Assembly (NCBI GenBank): GCA_037013685.1
Contig: CM072904.1
Span: forward strand, 248,001 to 312,000
DNA length: 64,000 bases
Direction of reading: 5' to 3'
Origin: Acridotheres tristis
Taxonomy: Eukaryota; Chordata; Aves; Passeriformes; Sturnidae
Each line of letters starts with the position of its first letter. The stretch's first letter is position 1. Positions 23,801 to 35,316 of the stretch are shown one piece after another. Position numbers and translations under genes: made by a program. The notes below the pieces were generated by a model that searched no databases, was not told where the DNA came from, and was given only the letters and a program-made list of their open reading frames with translations.

Positions 23801-25041
23801 TCTGCATCATCCAAGGCAGATGGACAAGCCTGGTCCTGATGTCTGCATGTCTGCTGTGGTGACCACACCACCAGCTGGTGACTTGTGCTGCATCTGTCAC
23901 ATGCAAAGGGACATCCAGGAGCCTCTAACACAGGACTGCTGCAGTCACATTGATTGGGCACCCACGCACTCAGGTTTTTTTTGGGATGGCCAAGACCCCA
24001 CAGGTCCCGAGCAGCAAGTGGGACCTGGCTCAGAAGCTGAAATTAAATTGTCATCCTTGTGCCAGCCAGTGTTACTCTTACAACCTGAGATGATCCCATA
24101 CAGTCACATTTTATTTTTAAAAAGAGGAAAAATGAAAAATCAAGAGGATTAACTATCACATATGGCACAGACATTGTCTGGAAAGACCAGCTTAGCTTCC
24201 CTCTGAGGCCTTAAGCTGATATTAGTAAATACAAGCCCTAAACAACATTGGGAAGTCTAAATGGAACCCAGCACGATTGCATCAATTTAAAGAATCTGAT
24301 TAAAAATACCATAAATATTCTTTAACTTATTGAAGGCAGCTGAAGGCAACAATGTTAGACAAACGATGAAGACACCAGCCTTGCTCCTCTGCTTTGAGAA
24401 ATGACAGCTGCACTTTACTCAAAGGCTCTGGCAGCAGGAAGTTAACACTAGAAAATATTTGAAAGTAGCTGGTTAAATTCAAAGAAAATAAGCTGATAGA
24501 TAAGTGGAGAAACCCTGTATCACCTTGGCCAAGAAGGAGCTTTGGTGGATCCTCAGAATGGACAATCTCCTCTGCAAACACTTCAAATGCTCTGTCCTAC
24601 TAATGGAGAAGGGCAAGTCAGTAATAAGAACAGAGGAGATGACATTTTCAGAGAAAATATCTCAAACATCACTGCAGCATCCCATCCGCCACTTACAGTG
24701 CCTTTGGTGCCTTCTAGTTTTCACCAGACAATGAGAAGAAGAGAATATGCCAGGTTCTGCAGAGGTGGTCAGAGGGACAACAGATGAGTAGGTCCCCTCA
24801 CAGCGTGGGAGATACTCACAAAAGCTGCAATAAATGCCAGATTTGGTTGATGTCTTGGCAAAGTATGACACAGGGCAGACTAAATCCAACTTTTGTGCAG
24901 GAAAATCACACCTCAGAAATACCTCTCTGGAGGAGTCAACAAGACACTGGTGTTGGACCCCTGATCAGCTGGCAAGAGTCTATTAAAGCTCACAGGGGAC
25001 AAGCTAGCATAGGCTAGGGAAGCTCTCACTAAGATAAATCA

Positions 25042-25190
25042 CAGAATGATTCAGGCTGGAAGGTCATCCAATCCAACCTCCTTTCTCAAGCAAAGTCCCC
25101 CAGAGCAGTCAGTCAGGATCATGTTCAGACATTGCCTCTCTGGGCAGACTGTCCCAGTGCTCGGTGACCCACACAGTAAAGAGTGGCACA
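25042..25190 (-). mobile_element. CR1 retroposon, 3'-end fragment
   Basis: Read on the plus strand it starts cacagaatgattcaggctgg, continues ggtcatccaatccaacctcc and ends near the ctgtcccagtgctcggtgac / cacacagtaaagag block. This is the reverse complement of a CR1 3' end of the subfamily that carries the 'lead bullet' phrase for damaged 3' termini. Orientation is minus; about 150 bp are retained. Confidence 0.8.
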
Positions 25191-26598
25191 GAGAGAGAGA
25201 AAGGAAAGAAAGTCACCCAGGGAGGTCACTGTACTGACTGACAGGTATCCGGTAAAATGTCTCATCCACCTGCAGCAGGTGCCAGAGGGGGCAGCATGAG
25301 GAGAAGATCAGATCCACATAAATCTGTGTTGTATTTCCACCTTTTCAGGGAGGTGAACGTCCAGGTCTGGCCATGGCAGCCCCAGCATGGGGCATGTTCT
25401 GGCCTGAACAGGGAAGGAGAGAGAAGGGCAAGACGGAAGGTAAGAGGACAAGGAGGCTTGTCAAAGATTTAAGATCTGGAACAGCATAAAGAGCATTAAT
25501 AGAGATCTTGCATCACCAGCAGCCACCAGCTGCCAGTATCAAACTGCTCCTCAGCCATCAAAAGCTCTCAGCACTTCCTTTGCCACAACACCCCTCTGCT
25601 CTCTCCATTAGTGTTCGGGACCCTTGTGTCTGGGCTGTTCCCCACTGCACCAGCCTGGTCCCTGCCAGCCCCAGTATGTTCCCAGGGCCCCTGGCTGAGC
25701 AGCTGAAGATGGAATCAGCATGACAAGCGAAAGGGAGAGCAGAGGTGACTGAAGCTCCTTGCTGCAGGATGGACCATTGCTGAGTAGGTTAATAAACCCA
25801 GGAAGCCCTTAGGAACACTCAGGGAAGAAAAGTCCTTCTTATCAGATATATGATGACATCTGGACAGATTTGCTGGGGGGAACAAAGGAGCATTGGATGA
25901 GCAGCAGAGACAGATACAAGCTTGATGGAAGGGCTGAGGGACTATGGAGGGCTGCATGGGGACCCACTGCCTGCTCTGCATGGATGGGGCTCTCACCCAG
26001 AAAACACTGAACTGTCAGCTTGTGTGCTCTGGGACCCCAGCTCCAGTGGGGGCTTTCTCTGTGTGGCGCCCAGGGGCAGAAACCACAGGCAGCTCTCCAG
26101 GTTTGGCTCCAGAAGATTCAGATAGCCACGTTCCACAACAGCTTGCAGTGAGACAGAGAGGTCCCACATCTCAATCTTATCCTACCTTGGCTATGCCTGA
26201 GCTGTTAGATGACTCCTGGGGCTCCCAGGGAGCAGAGAGCTGCAGCCACTGCAGGGCAAGAGGAGGAAAGTGGTGGATGATGCAGATGGATGCAGCCCTC
26301 GAAACTCCAACCTCACACTCTGTGGCCTTTCTCCATGCATTCCCTCTTGCCCACAGGATTCCCAGCCTCAGTGCACCCTTTGCCTCACCTCTGACTGGCC
26401 TGGTCCTGCGCCTCTGGGAGGCACCCAAGAGGGAAAATCTTGTGGCTCTGAAACTGCCCTCACTTGGGCGAGCTCAGCTGGGATCACTCCTGGTTGCTCG
26501 CCATCCACAGCCCCCAGGAGAACAACAGGAGGGACCACAGGGCCCAGCACCCCAGATTCTCCCCAGACAGCTACACCAAGATGTGGGGAGGGGTTCTG

Positions 26599-26760
26599 TT
26601 TATTTGACAAAAAGCAGGGACTGTGTGATGGAAGGGCAAGGGATGTATCAGAGTCCTGACAACAGAGCTTGGAAGAAGGATGGTGGAGCAGGAGCCTGGA
26701 GCTTCAGAGCGTGGGTCTTGCATTGTTTGGCAGGAGCATCTACGAGCCAGTCTGCGCTGC
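26599..26760 (-). other. Ex-FABP-like gene: 3' UTR exon and polyadenylation signal
   Basis: On the minus strand a TTTTTTCCAG acceptor ends at 26761, and an AATAAA (plus-strand tttatt) lies at 26599-26604. This matches the untranslated exon 7 of the neighbouring PTGDS-like gene, whose acceptor is also TTTTCCAG/GC. It places the last exon of the Ex-FABP-like gene here, about 600 bp downstream of its stop codon. Confidence 0.55.
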
Positions 26761-27344
26761 CTGGAAAAAAAGGGGCAAGAGGTGGGGTCTGGATGAAGCA
26801 AGACCAGTGGGACTCTCCATTAGGATCAGTGCATTCACCCCAGATTTGTAGGGTGAAGCATCTCCAGCAATGGATTTCTAGTAACCCCTATAGATGTGGT
26901 GGGAAAGCACAGGCCAGGGGAGGACAACAGCAAACATGTTTTGCATGGTGAGATACCAACCCACTCTGGCCAGGTTTGCCAGTCAACGAGCCCAGGGTCC
27001 CTTTGGCAGGAGCTGGTGTCCTGGCCCTCACTGCTCAAAGGGCTGTGCAGATATTTGTGTGGTGTTTCAGCCCACATGCCCATGTTCAGTGCCAGGCACT
27101 TCCCACTGGGGGTCCCTGGGCACTGCTCCTTGGGAGTTCCTAGGTACTGCTACCTAGGGGTCTCCACTGCAGAGCAGCATCCAAAGGAATGGTCCTACCT
27201 GTGCGCAAGCTCCAGCACCAGTTCAAACAACTGAACCCCAGAGGAACTCAAAGAGTTCTTGGTGGCCCTTGCCTTGGGGGCATCAAAAGGGTCAATTTCC
27301 AGGAGAGAACATTGCAAACACCATGTTGCACTGTGGCAACTCAC

Positions 27345-30289
27345 CTATGGTTCACCAAGTAGGCATTCCTCTGTGGAAATAAAGAAAAAGACTAAGTCTG
27401 CACTGTGGTCTGAAAAGTCCCATTTAGCATCCAAAACAGACTACTCAGAAGGAACTTGTGGGTTTCTCCTTGCTCAGTGTGCCCAGCAAGCGCATCACTG
27501 GCTACCAGCACTCCCTCCTGCCAGCTCAGACCACAAAGTGGTGGCACTGATGGGCTGAGCTGGTCCCTGCCAGTGTGTCCCTGTATTGGCTCTGGGTAGT
27601 GCTCACCCTGCCTGGGTAAAATCCAGATGGTCTTGTCGGTGAAGCCATTCAGCTTGGCAAGTCTCTTGAACAGCAATTTGGTTTTGGTTCTCACCCACTG
27701 GCTTCTGCCTAAACATAAAGACATGAGTTAGCTCCAGGCTGTGCCTGACCCTGTATCTCCTGGGAAGCTGGTATGTCCAGCTGAGGGTGGGATGGATGGC
27801 AGTCCATGGGAGAAGGCTGGAGGCTCTGGTGGAGGTCCTGGAGAGCAGAGGTGGCCAGGCACATGAGACACCCCACCCAGGGAACAAGATGACCCAGAGG
27901 TCCTGACACCAGCACAGCGACTCCTCTCTTGGTTCCTGTCCCCACTGATTCTGTTCCATCTGTGCAGCAGGACTCCCACTCTCCACCCCTCTCCACCAAG
28001 GCCATGGACTTGCAGCACATTGCTGGGAGCCTGAGCCCCAATCTCCCATGCCACCTCAAACCACTGCTCCTTCCCTGCCACACAGTGAACACATGGTAGT
28101 CCCTGCCCTATTCCTGGACCTCACCCAGGGTAGGAGTGAAGAGGAAGACCCCCTGTCCCCTGGATGCTGGCCTTGCAGGACCCTCAGAAGCACCCAACAG
28201 CTCTGAGCAGTTCACTGCTGGCTACGCACTGTAAAGTCTCAGCATGTGCAAGGTCTTCCCATCTTTCTCTCTGGTGGCAAAGACAACCATGTAGGAACTG
28301 CCGTCGGTATCCACCAGCTGCACCGTCTTATTGCCCCTGTCTGCAAAAGGATATGGAGAAAAATTAATTACCTCCTCCTGGCAGCCCCCACGCTACAAAG
28401 TGGCTGTAAGAGCATGAAACCCACCAAGCCCATCTTTCCTCGATATCTCCCCATCCTGGTTGTCTCTCTTGCTAAGGCTCCTCTGAAAGCCTGGGGGTGC
28501 CCACAGACCACAGCAGAGCAGAGGGACAGGGAAGTGAGGGCAGAAAGGGCTATGGATGGTCAGTGCAGGCTGTTGGCCAGTGTCAGACTGATCTTTGGGC
28601 TAGGAATGGTGGAAAACCACTCCTGCTCCATCCCCTGGGAACACCCACTCGCAGCCTCTTTGCGGAATGAACCTTCTTTTCCCCAGAGTTTAAGCTTGGT
28701 CTGAATGCGTTCATCCCAGAGGGAGGGTCTGGGGGGTCTGCCATGCTGGTGGGCCACCAGCCATGAGGTGCAGCTGGCACCTGGATACAGAGGGATGTCC
28801 CACCCAGGACACAGGAGAGGCAGGCAGTCCTGAGGGCCATGTTCCCAGGAACAGCCAGCTGCTTCAGACAGGGATGGTGTGACATGCCTCCATCCTGCCC
28901 CAAGAGCCAGGCACCCCCACTCACCAGAGCTGTAGTATTCACCCGGCTTCTCTGTAGGCTTGTAGATCGATGAAAACTTCATACATCTCCCAGGGCTGCA
29001 GAACAGTGAAGGATGCTCCAGTTCAGGTGAAGTGACCCCCTTTCCCCTTCCCTATTCAAGGTTCACTATCCCAAATGTGGGACTTGCTGTTCAGAGATGG
29101 GAGGGTGTGGCCAGGGCAGGAGGGGACAAATACCACCCTTGGAACAACGAGTATTTGGGCTGGCAGGGGATAGTGCTGGCACCTGGGGATTACGCATGCC
29201 CTCACTCATGCTCTGAGCTTCTGGGATGAGACTGGTTCTGCTGGGAAAGTTCTAATTGTAGGGTCCTGTCCCATCCTCTGTGGTGGCACTGGTCCTAGCT
29301 AGTGTTGCCCTGAGCCTGCCCTAAAGATGGGGTGCCCACAGCTGTCCCAAGCCCCTGGTGGTCCTGTCTCAACCTCTGTCTAGGTCTTTGGTGAGTGCAG
29401 TGAGGTGGAGACCCACCAGGGAAAGTCCAGGGAGGAGGTTGGTAGTAAAGCCTGTGAAGAAAAGCATGTGGGACTTACGTGGGAATTGCAAAGGAGACGT
29501 TCAGGTCACCATTCTCCAGGACCTCAATGTTGGCCATCGCCATCTTCAGTTGGTCCTTTTTTTGGAGGTAGCTCTCAGAGTCAGAGGCCATAGCAGTGAT
29601 GTACCATGTCCCTGCAATCTGGCAGTGAGAGTAGGCGGTAAGTCGAGAGAAGCAGTCTAGAGTATCCCCTCCTCAGGGACGAAGCCAGGACAACCTCAGT
29701 CCATGGGACACCCACATCCCATCCAGGCAACAAAATTCCCTCACAGCCACCTATGCAGGAGCTGGGTGACTGTCCTCACCTGGGTGACAGCAAAGCAATG
29801 GTGGATGTAGTGACCTCAGCTGTTCCCAGTACCAAAACACCTCTACAGTCCTTCCTGCTCTGCTGGTGACTGGAGACCACACCTTTCCCTTCCCTTCCCT
29901 TCCCTTCCCTTCCCTTCCCTTCCCTTCCCTTCCCTTCCCTTCCCTTCCCTTCCCTTCCCTTCCCTTCCCTTCCCTTCCCTTCCCTTCCCTTCCCTTCCCT
30001 TCCCTTCCCTTCCCTTCCCTTCCCTTCCTTCCTTCCCTTCCCTTCCCTTCCCTTCCCTTCCCTTCCCTTCCCTTCCCCTCCTTCCCTTCCCTTCCCTTCC
30101 CTTCCCTTCCCTTCCCTTCCCTTCCCTTCCCTTCCCTTCCCTTCCCTTCCCTTCCCTTCCCTTCCCTTCCCTTCCCTGGATGCTGAGGATCACCTTGCTC
30201 TCGTCTGGCTCCACAGTTCCCAGGTCCCCAGCCTGCACACGCAGCAAGCACAGTAGGACCAGCGCCAGGCTCAGCCCCTCGGTGCTCAT
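27345..30289 (-). CDS. EXFABP: Extracellular fatty acid-binding protein-like lipocalin (Ex-FABP / siderocalin type)
   Basis: This is a secreted avian lipocalin. Chicken Ex-FABP (Q83/Ch21) binds bacterial catecholate siderophores and lysophosphatidic acid. The six coding exons, with all GT-AG phases consistent, are 30289-30194, 29632-29493 (by acceptor CCAG and donor GTAAGT), 28995-28925, 28340-28230, 27708-27607 and 27370-27345, giving 181 residues. A signal peptide ends near VQA/GDL (residue 20). GTW (35-37) is the first lipocalin motif. KDQLKMAMA and REKDGKTLHMLRLYS are close to my memory of chicken Ex-FABP. C83 and C176 should form the conserved lipocalin disulfide. N-glycosylation sequons are NVS (72) and NKT (106). 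The position of the PTGDS catalytic Cys is Ala59, so it is not a synthase. The usual TDY motif is TDG (114-116). Stop TAG directly abuts a GTGAGT donor. Family is certain; Ex-FABP versus its paralogue CAL-gamma is not settled. Confidence 0.8.
29884..30177. repeat. (CCCTT)n pentanucleotide tract, 294 bp
   Basis: Nearly perfect ttccc repeats (about 58 units) run through this stretch, broken only by ttccttccc around 30024-30032 and cccctcc around 30073-30082. It lies in intron 1 of the Ex-FABP-like gene and begins 16 bp after the exon 1 donor. The transcribed RNA would carry (GGGAA)n. Long open frames on either strand here are artefacts of the repeat. Confidence 0.98.
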
Positions 30290-30345
30290 CTCGCCTCAGC
30301 TCCTCTGGCTTCACCAGTGGGATGGGGAGTGCTGCCGGGGCTGCC

Positions 30346-30354
30346 GCATATATA
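30346..30354 (-). promoter_or_regulatory. TATA-like box of the Ex-FABP-like gene
   Basis: The minus strand reads TTATATATGC about 60 bp upstream of the start codon at 30289, a fitting distance for a TATA promoter with a short 5' UTR. Confidence 0.6.
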
Positions 30355-30359
30355 ACTTC

Positions 30360-31560
30360 GCGCTCCCTCCTCCCCGCAGCTGGAGCCGTGCCGAGCCCCA
30401 CGGGAGCGTCTTGGGGTTGGCTTGGGCAGGGGGTGGATCCGAAGGGCAGAAGTCAGCCCAGGGTGAACAAACCCCTAGGGCACAGGGGGCTTTGCAATTG
30501 CCAGCCCCAAAACGGAGTTACAGGAACTGTTGCACTAGTGCTGAAATTTGGGATTTCCCCCGTTCTTTTAGTTCCTCGTGAAAGCACAAAGCGAGCGGTT
30601 GTTTTCCAACGGGCGGCTGGAGCGCTGCCAGGAGGAGCGAGACGTTCTTCCCGGCAGCGGCCCCGGGGCAGCCCCGTCGACCAGCTCACCAAGGCCCCCG
30701 CTGACCCGTTCTTCTGGCTGGCTGAAACGTGTCCCGGGGCAGCTACTGGGATCCTGCCCACACCCAGCCCTTCCCCGGCACAGCCTGACCCGCGGTGCGT
30801 GCGCCCGCCTCCTCACCTATGCTGGGGCCGCAGGATCTGCCGAGAGGGCTGCACCCTGAGTGCAGCGGGCAGAAGAAGGGGTTCATGTCGCCGTGGCAGC
30901 GTGTCCCTTCTTCCCAGAGTGTGATATCCCCTGTGGCATGGCTCTGCCAGGCTCGTGGGGTCACAGCCCAACAACTGCCTGGGCACTGAGGGACTCTGGG
31001 CCAGGGAAGCAGAGGGGGGACCAGAGGCTGCCTTCGCTCTGCAGGAGGTGGAGGAGGATGAAAACTGCCCTCGGGGCTCAGGCCATCCTGGCCTTACTTT
31101 GGTCACATGAGGGACCAAGGGGGATGGCAGACAGACATGGCTGTCCCAGTCCTGCCATAGGCAGAGCCCTGGTGCCCCCCCACTCCCAGCTAGGTGGCCC
31201 AGGAGAGGACTGAGCAGGGAATGGGGTTTCCTGCGGGTGTCCCTGCAGGCAGCACTGGGCAGCCTGACTCCTTAACTCAGAACTACTGACCACCCCGCTG
31301 GGCTGTGTCAGCCCCTGTTCACCCTGACTCCATTCTTCTCTGCCCTGGCAGCTGTAGGAAGGTGTAGGGACACCTTCCCCTTCCTCTGCTCCCCATCCTC
31401 CCCATGCTGGGCACAGCAAACATCACACCCAGGGAGCCCCTAACACCCGTGGGGCCCTGACAGAAAGGGTCAGCTCCAGGACTGTTGGGCTCAGCGTGCC
31501 TGGGGGCCCTGTCAGCACCCTACTCCCACCAACAAAACACCAAGCTCTGGAGCGGCTTCT
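30360..31560. other. Intergenic: Ex-FABP-like gene to LCN15
   Basis: No gene was recognised. The part nearest the Ex-FABP-like gene (about 30360-30860) is CpG-rich and could be upstream control sequence. The remainder (30860-31560) is unique sequence without clear features. Confidence 0.5.
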
Positions 31561-31567
31561 GCATCTA

Positions 31568-31573
31568 TTTATT
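31568..31573 (-). other. LCN15 polyadenylation signal
   Basis: AATAAA on the minus strand (plus-strand tttatt), about 280 bp downstream of the LCN15 stop codon and past a putative last exon starting at 31677. Confidence 0.6.
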
Positions 31574-31849
31574 TAGGAGGTTGAGGGTGATCCTGGTGTG
31601 GAGCAGGGGGTCTGGCAGAGGCTGGAGGATAGGAAGGAGCACCACGGAGTGGGTGCAGAGCCCATCATCCACTAGGTCTGGAAGACACATGGTCCTTCAG
31701 CTGCAGAGGCAGGATAGGGAGATGACTGGTCAGAGCAGGGCAAAGCCAAGGTGACAGCCCCGAGGCAGGTGGGGGATCTCCCAGGGCCTGCAAGTCCCTG
31801 CTCAGCCAAGGCCATGCTGGAACGGAGTCACAGCTTTCCCTGGCCACAC

Positions 31850-34015
31850 TCACTTGATGTCCCTGGTGCATTGATCTGTTGGAAAGCAAAGAGAGGGGTG
31901 AGTGTGCCATTGGCAGTACCCTGAGCCCCTGTGCAGAGTCTCCATGCAGAGGGGCCGTAGCTGCCACCCTGTGTCCTCAGGCCACTCACCTGACTTGGGC
32001 AGGAGGGCCAACATGTCCTTGGTCAGGCCCATGGTGGGAATGAGCTGCATGAACTTCTTCAGGAGTTGGGGGCTCACATCCTGCTCCCTTGCTGCAGCCA
32101 CACACCCAAAGTGGGGGCTGGTGAGTGCAAGGCATCCCAGCAGCCAGCCCCACACTGGGGGTCCAGGTACAGTGGGGAAGCAGCTGGACCACCCCAGGGA
32201 AGGGCCAAGGTGAAGCAATGAACATGCAGGGTGGACACCAGGCAACCCACATCTGCCCTCGGCTGGCAGCAAAGGGGCACAAGCCCTTGGGATGAGCACT
32301 ACCCATTCGCTTGGGGTGGTATGGGGTGGCTGGAAGGGCTGGGTTGCTGCAGCTGGGCTTGCACACTGCAGCAGGCTCTGGTTCAACTCCTCAACAAGCT
32401 GGACATATCTTTAGTGCAAGGTTTCATTCATCCCAAAATTAATTCCCTAGGTAATGAACATGGGATGTTGCTGCTGGTGGCCCTGGGTAGTGGTGGGAAG
32501 CCCAGTCCTTGCCCACTGCTGGTGCCCCCATCCCTTCCCAGGTCCCCACTCCCAACGCACTGAGGAGCTGCAGTGATGTGCTGGGCTCTGCCTTGCTGTG
32601 ATGGGCCTCGTACAGGATGGCATAGTGGCTGTAGTCTGTCTCCATCACACGCAGATCCCTCTTCTCTTGTGCTCCTAAGGACCCCAGAGGTGACCAGTTG
32701 AGTAATGTGGTAGAGTCTGAGCCCTCCCGGGCCCTGCTGGGGCCCACAGCTCAGTGCTCAAGCCTCAAATTTGCCTGAGGAGGGTATAAGGAAGGAACCC
32801 CTGCTCAATATGGAGGAGCCAGGGGCCCACCCACCCACACCCTCTCACTGAGCTGTGGAAGCAGAGAGGCCAAGCCCACCTCCTAATGCTTTCAAGGCTT
32901 AGGGGCTGGGGATGTCCACCCTCTGTTTCAGGGTACCCATGGCTCCAAAGCCCCTGCCCACACATACCCATGTAGTGCCTCGCCTGTGCACTCTGCTGGA
33001 AGAGCAGCTCAAACTTTTGGCATTTGTCCATCCTGGAAAAGGAACATGAAAAAGTCAAATGTCTCTAGACACCACATGGGAGGGCAGTGGGGTGGTGGGC
33101 ACAGGGGGATGCACTGAGGCAGGACTGGGCAACCCAGAGCAGTGGGGGAGCTGCTGTGCTGGGGAAGGGAGTCCCTGGCCCATGGGGACACGGCGAGCAG
33201 GACAAACACTTACAGGGGCCAGACCAACTTCAGGGCCAGGTCCCCTTCTGGCATGAAGCTGATGATGGCCGTGGATGACTTCATCCCATCCTTCATCTTC
33301 AGGAAGATGGAGCAGTTGGAAGCGATGGCTGTGACATGCCACACCCCTGCAAACTGCAGCAGGACATCACCAGTGGAATTTGGAAAAGTTGTGGGGACCT
33401 GTCAGGGGGACCTGCATGCCTCCATGGGGGCCTGGCAGCCCACGCAGAAATTTGCCAACCTGCAGTGGACCTGCCACTGTCTGTGGGGATCTGCCCTCCA
33501 CCATGAGGAACATGACAGCCCACTGTAGAAACCTGCCAGCTGGTGGTGGCAGACCTGCCACCCTCTGTGGGGACCAGCCAGGCAAAGATGAGGACTGGCC
33601 ACCTTCCTGCGTGCAAAACACCCTGTCCTGCCCCATGCTAAGAGTACAGGTACAGCACCTGGCCCATGTTTCCTGGGGAAGTGCCACACGCTTGGGGATA
33701 TTATGGCCCCACATTTTGGTGTCCTTGCAGTAGGGCTACAGCTGGCACTGGACACAGCAGCCAGGACTAACCTGGTTTTGCACAGGCTCTCCTGGAAGCT
33801 GCCCTGGAGTTGGCTCAGGAATGGGGATGGCAGGTGCCCGGGGTGCAGCACAGGCCACCTGCCCCAGCCAGCCCCTCCAGCCCAGGCAGGATGTACCAGG
33901 CAGCACCCTGTGCACTCACCTTCTCGGTGTCCAAGTTTGGCTGCACAGGGACCTGGGCCCCCGCCTGCAGCAGGCAGAGCAGGGCCAGAGCCAGGCTGGG
34001 CAGTGCTGCTGTCAT
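31850..34015 (-). CDS. LCN15: Lipocalin-15 (LCN15)
   Basis: A secreted lipocalin of unknown ligand. Six coding exons are 34015-33920, 33353-33214, 33032-32968, 32674-32561, 32091-31990 and 31875-31850, giving 180 residues. The signal peptide ends near QAGA/QVP (residue 20). GVW (35-37) and ETDY (112-115) are lipocalin motifs. C83 and C175 are the conserved disulfide pair, and an extra C46 lies in ASNCS, as in the human LCN15 motif ASDCR. QDVSP, PTMGL and LLPKSDQC also resemble human LCN15 in my recollection. The residue equivalent to the PTGDS catalytic Cys is Ser59. The NCS sequon (45) may be glycosylated. The in-frame TGA at 31852-31850 overlaps a GTGAGT donor: if that donor is used (AA/GTGAGT) with the TTCCAG acceptor at 31678, the protein would instead end KPSG with a stop at 31667-31665 (183 residues). 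Exon 4 (114 bp) and exon 5 (102 bp) equal those of PTGDS. Confidence 0.85.
33380..33590. repeat. Degenerate tandem repeat in LCN15 intron 1
   Basis: Phrases such as gacctgccactgtctgtgggg and gacctgccaccctctgtggg recur at irregular 40-90-bp spacing. It looks like a decayed minisatellite. Confidence 0.4.
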
Positions 34016-34057
34016 ACTCGCCCTGGAGAGGATGTGGGCAGGAGAGGCTGCACCCAC

Positions 34058-34065
34058 CTTTATAG
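34058..34065 (-). promoter_or_regulatory. TATA box of LCN15
   Basis: The minus strand has CTATAAAG about 45 bp upstream of the start codon at 34015. It is a canonical TATA box, implying a very short 5' UTR. Confidence 0.7.
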
Positions 34066-34069
34066 CCCC

Positions 34070-34900
34070 CACTGCTGGCAGCACTCCTACTCACGCCAGC
34101 TTTATGCAACAGGTTACACAAGAGAAGGGATAACCTGTGCCCGGCTTAGGTGACAGTGCTGGCCCTGTCGTCCCCAGTTCCAGATGAATGCAGCCTTGTG
34201 TGAGACCCAGCCCAGAGCATGCCATGACCAAGTGCTGCCCTGTGCTCGCTCTGTGTCTGGGGAGGAGTGTGAGGTGCATTCCAGGGGCCCCCTCCTGGCT
34301 GTTCCCATTGGTTCTAGGGTCTGTCAGTGGTGGGATGAATCCTGCCTCAGGACCCTCAGTTCCAGAGAATGGTTGTGCTGGTGTTCTACCCCAGACTGAG
34401 CCACAGCCCAGTGCCCTCCAAAGAGATGGTGGCTTCTTAGGCTGCTGGCAGTAGGCTCAGACTCCATTGCTGGAGAGGGTCCGGTTGATAGGATGGAGTC
34501 CAGGGGGTGGCCAGAGCTCAAAGACATCCTTCTGCTTCATGTCCATCATTCCCCAAACTTCTGGAGACCCCCTGATTGCCCATCGCCCTGTTCCCATGCT
34601 GCCAGCCTTCTCTCCCCAGGAAAACCAAGGCAGGGAGGCTGTGGGAGCCCAGGGTACCCAAGTGGCAGAGGGGGACCAGATGCCCCAGTGGGTCCCAGTC
34701 TCAGGGACCCCTTTTTCTGGGGCAGGGCAGGTTCAGTGGCCAGGCAGCACCATTGGGCAGGGCTGTGAGTGCACACAGGGTCTCAGCCTGGCAGCCCCAC
34801 AGCCAGGAGCTGGGGTCAGCCTTGACCGCTAACCCCAGTCCCAAGCCATGCTTTCCCCTCCCCATCGCCTTGTTTGGGGTACAACAATCCAGCAGGCAAG
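34070..34900. other. Intergenic: LCN15 to PTGDS 3' end
   Basis: About 0.8 kb of unique sequence between the LCN15 TATA box and the polyadenylation signal of PTGDS. No gene or named repeat was recognised. Confidence 0.5.
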
Positions 34901-34917
34901 GACTGGTTTTTATGGGC

Positions 34918-35070
34918 TTTAATCGAGACAGGGATACAAGTATGGGTTGTGAAGCCAGGGAGTGAAGGCTGCTGCGGTGCTGGGGGGCCACTGGGGGTCA
35001 AATGGGGGTAGGGTGGTCACCAGCTTGTGGTGCTCTTGGGGCTTGGACTGCCAGCAGCTGGTGGGTCCGC
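34918..35070 (-). other. PTGDS 3' UTR exon and polyadenylation signal
   Basis: On the minus strand a CTTTTCCAG acceptor precedes an untranslated exon starting at 35070. It ends shortly after an ATTAAA at 34923-34918 (plus-strand tttaat). Human PTGDS likewise has a noncoding last exon. Confidence 0.6.
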
Positions 35071-35316
35071 CTGGAAAAGATGGTTTAGCTGCAGGAGGCC
35101 AGGTAGCACACAGGGGGGACATGAGCCTGGCCAGCCTCACACTGAGTGGGCAGGCACCCCACAGGGCTCGCTGGGGGATCCCCAGTAGGTGTGAGGAGAG
35201 GAGCAGCCTGGGGAAGGGTTGTGGAAGGGCTGGGGACTCTGTGGGGTGACATGACTTTAAGCATCTCCATTCCCTCTCGCAGGACTGGTCTGAACCCCAG
35301 TGAAGGCAGGACTCAC

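Larger units (their letters stand above)
14966..26590. other. Gene-poor interval between NPDC1 and the lipocalin cluster
   Basis: I recognise no protein-coding gene in these 11.6 kb. Composition is more AT-rich than in the flanking genes. The interval holds the CR1, LTR-like and short repeats listed separately, an isolated splice-flanked open frame at 18816-18934, and an AT-rich candidate regulatory patch around 22100-22240. FUT7, ABCA2, CLIC3 and PAXX, which lie between NPDC1 and PTGDS in human, were not seen here. Confidence 0.5.

Noticed and set aside
25944..26951. 335-codon open frame on the plus strand, the longest in the window
   Set aside because: No recognisable domain, unusual residue mix (Pro, Gly, Ser, Trp), no splice or Kozak support, and it overlaps the 3' UTR and polyadenylation signal of the Ex-FABP-like gene on the opposite strand.
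29751..30401. Long frames on both strands made of GREGKGREGK- or FPSLPFPSLP-type repeats
   Set aside because: They are the (CCCTT)n tract, which has no stop codons in several frames; only the Ex-FABP-like exon 1 part is coding.
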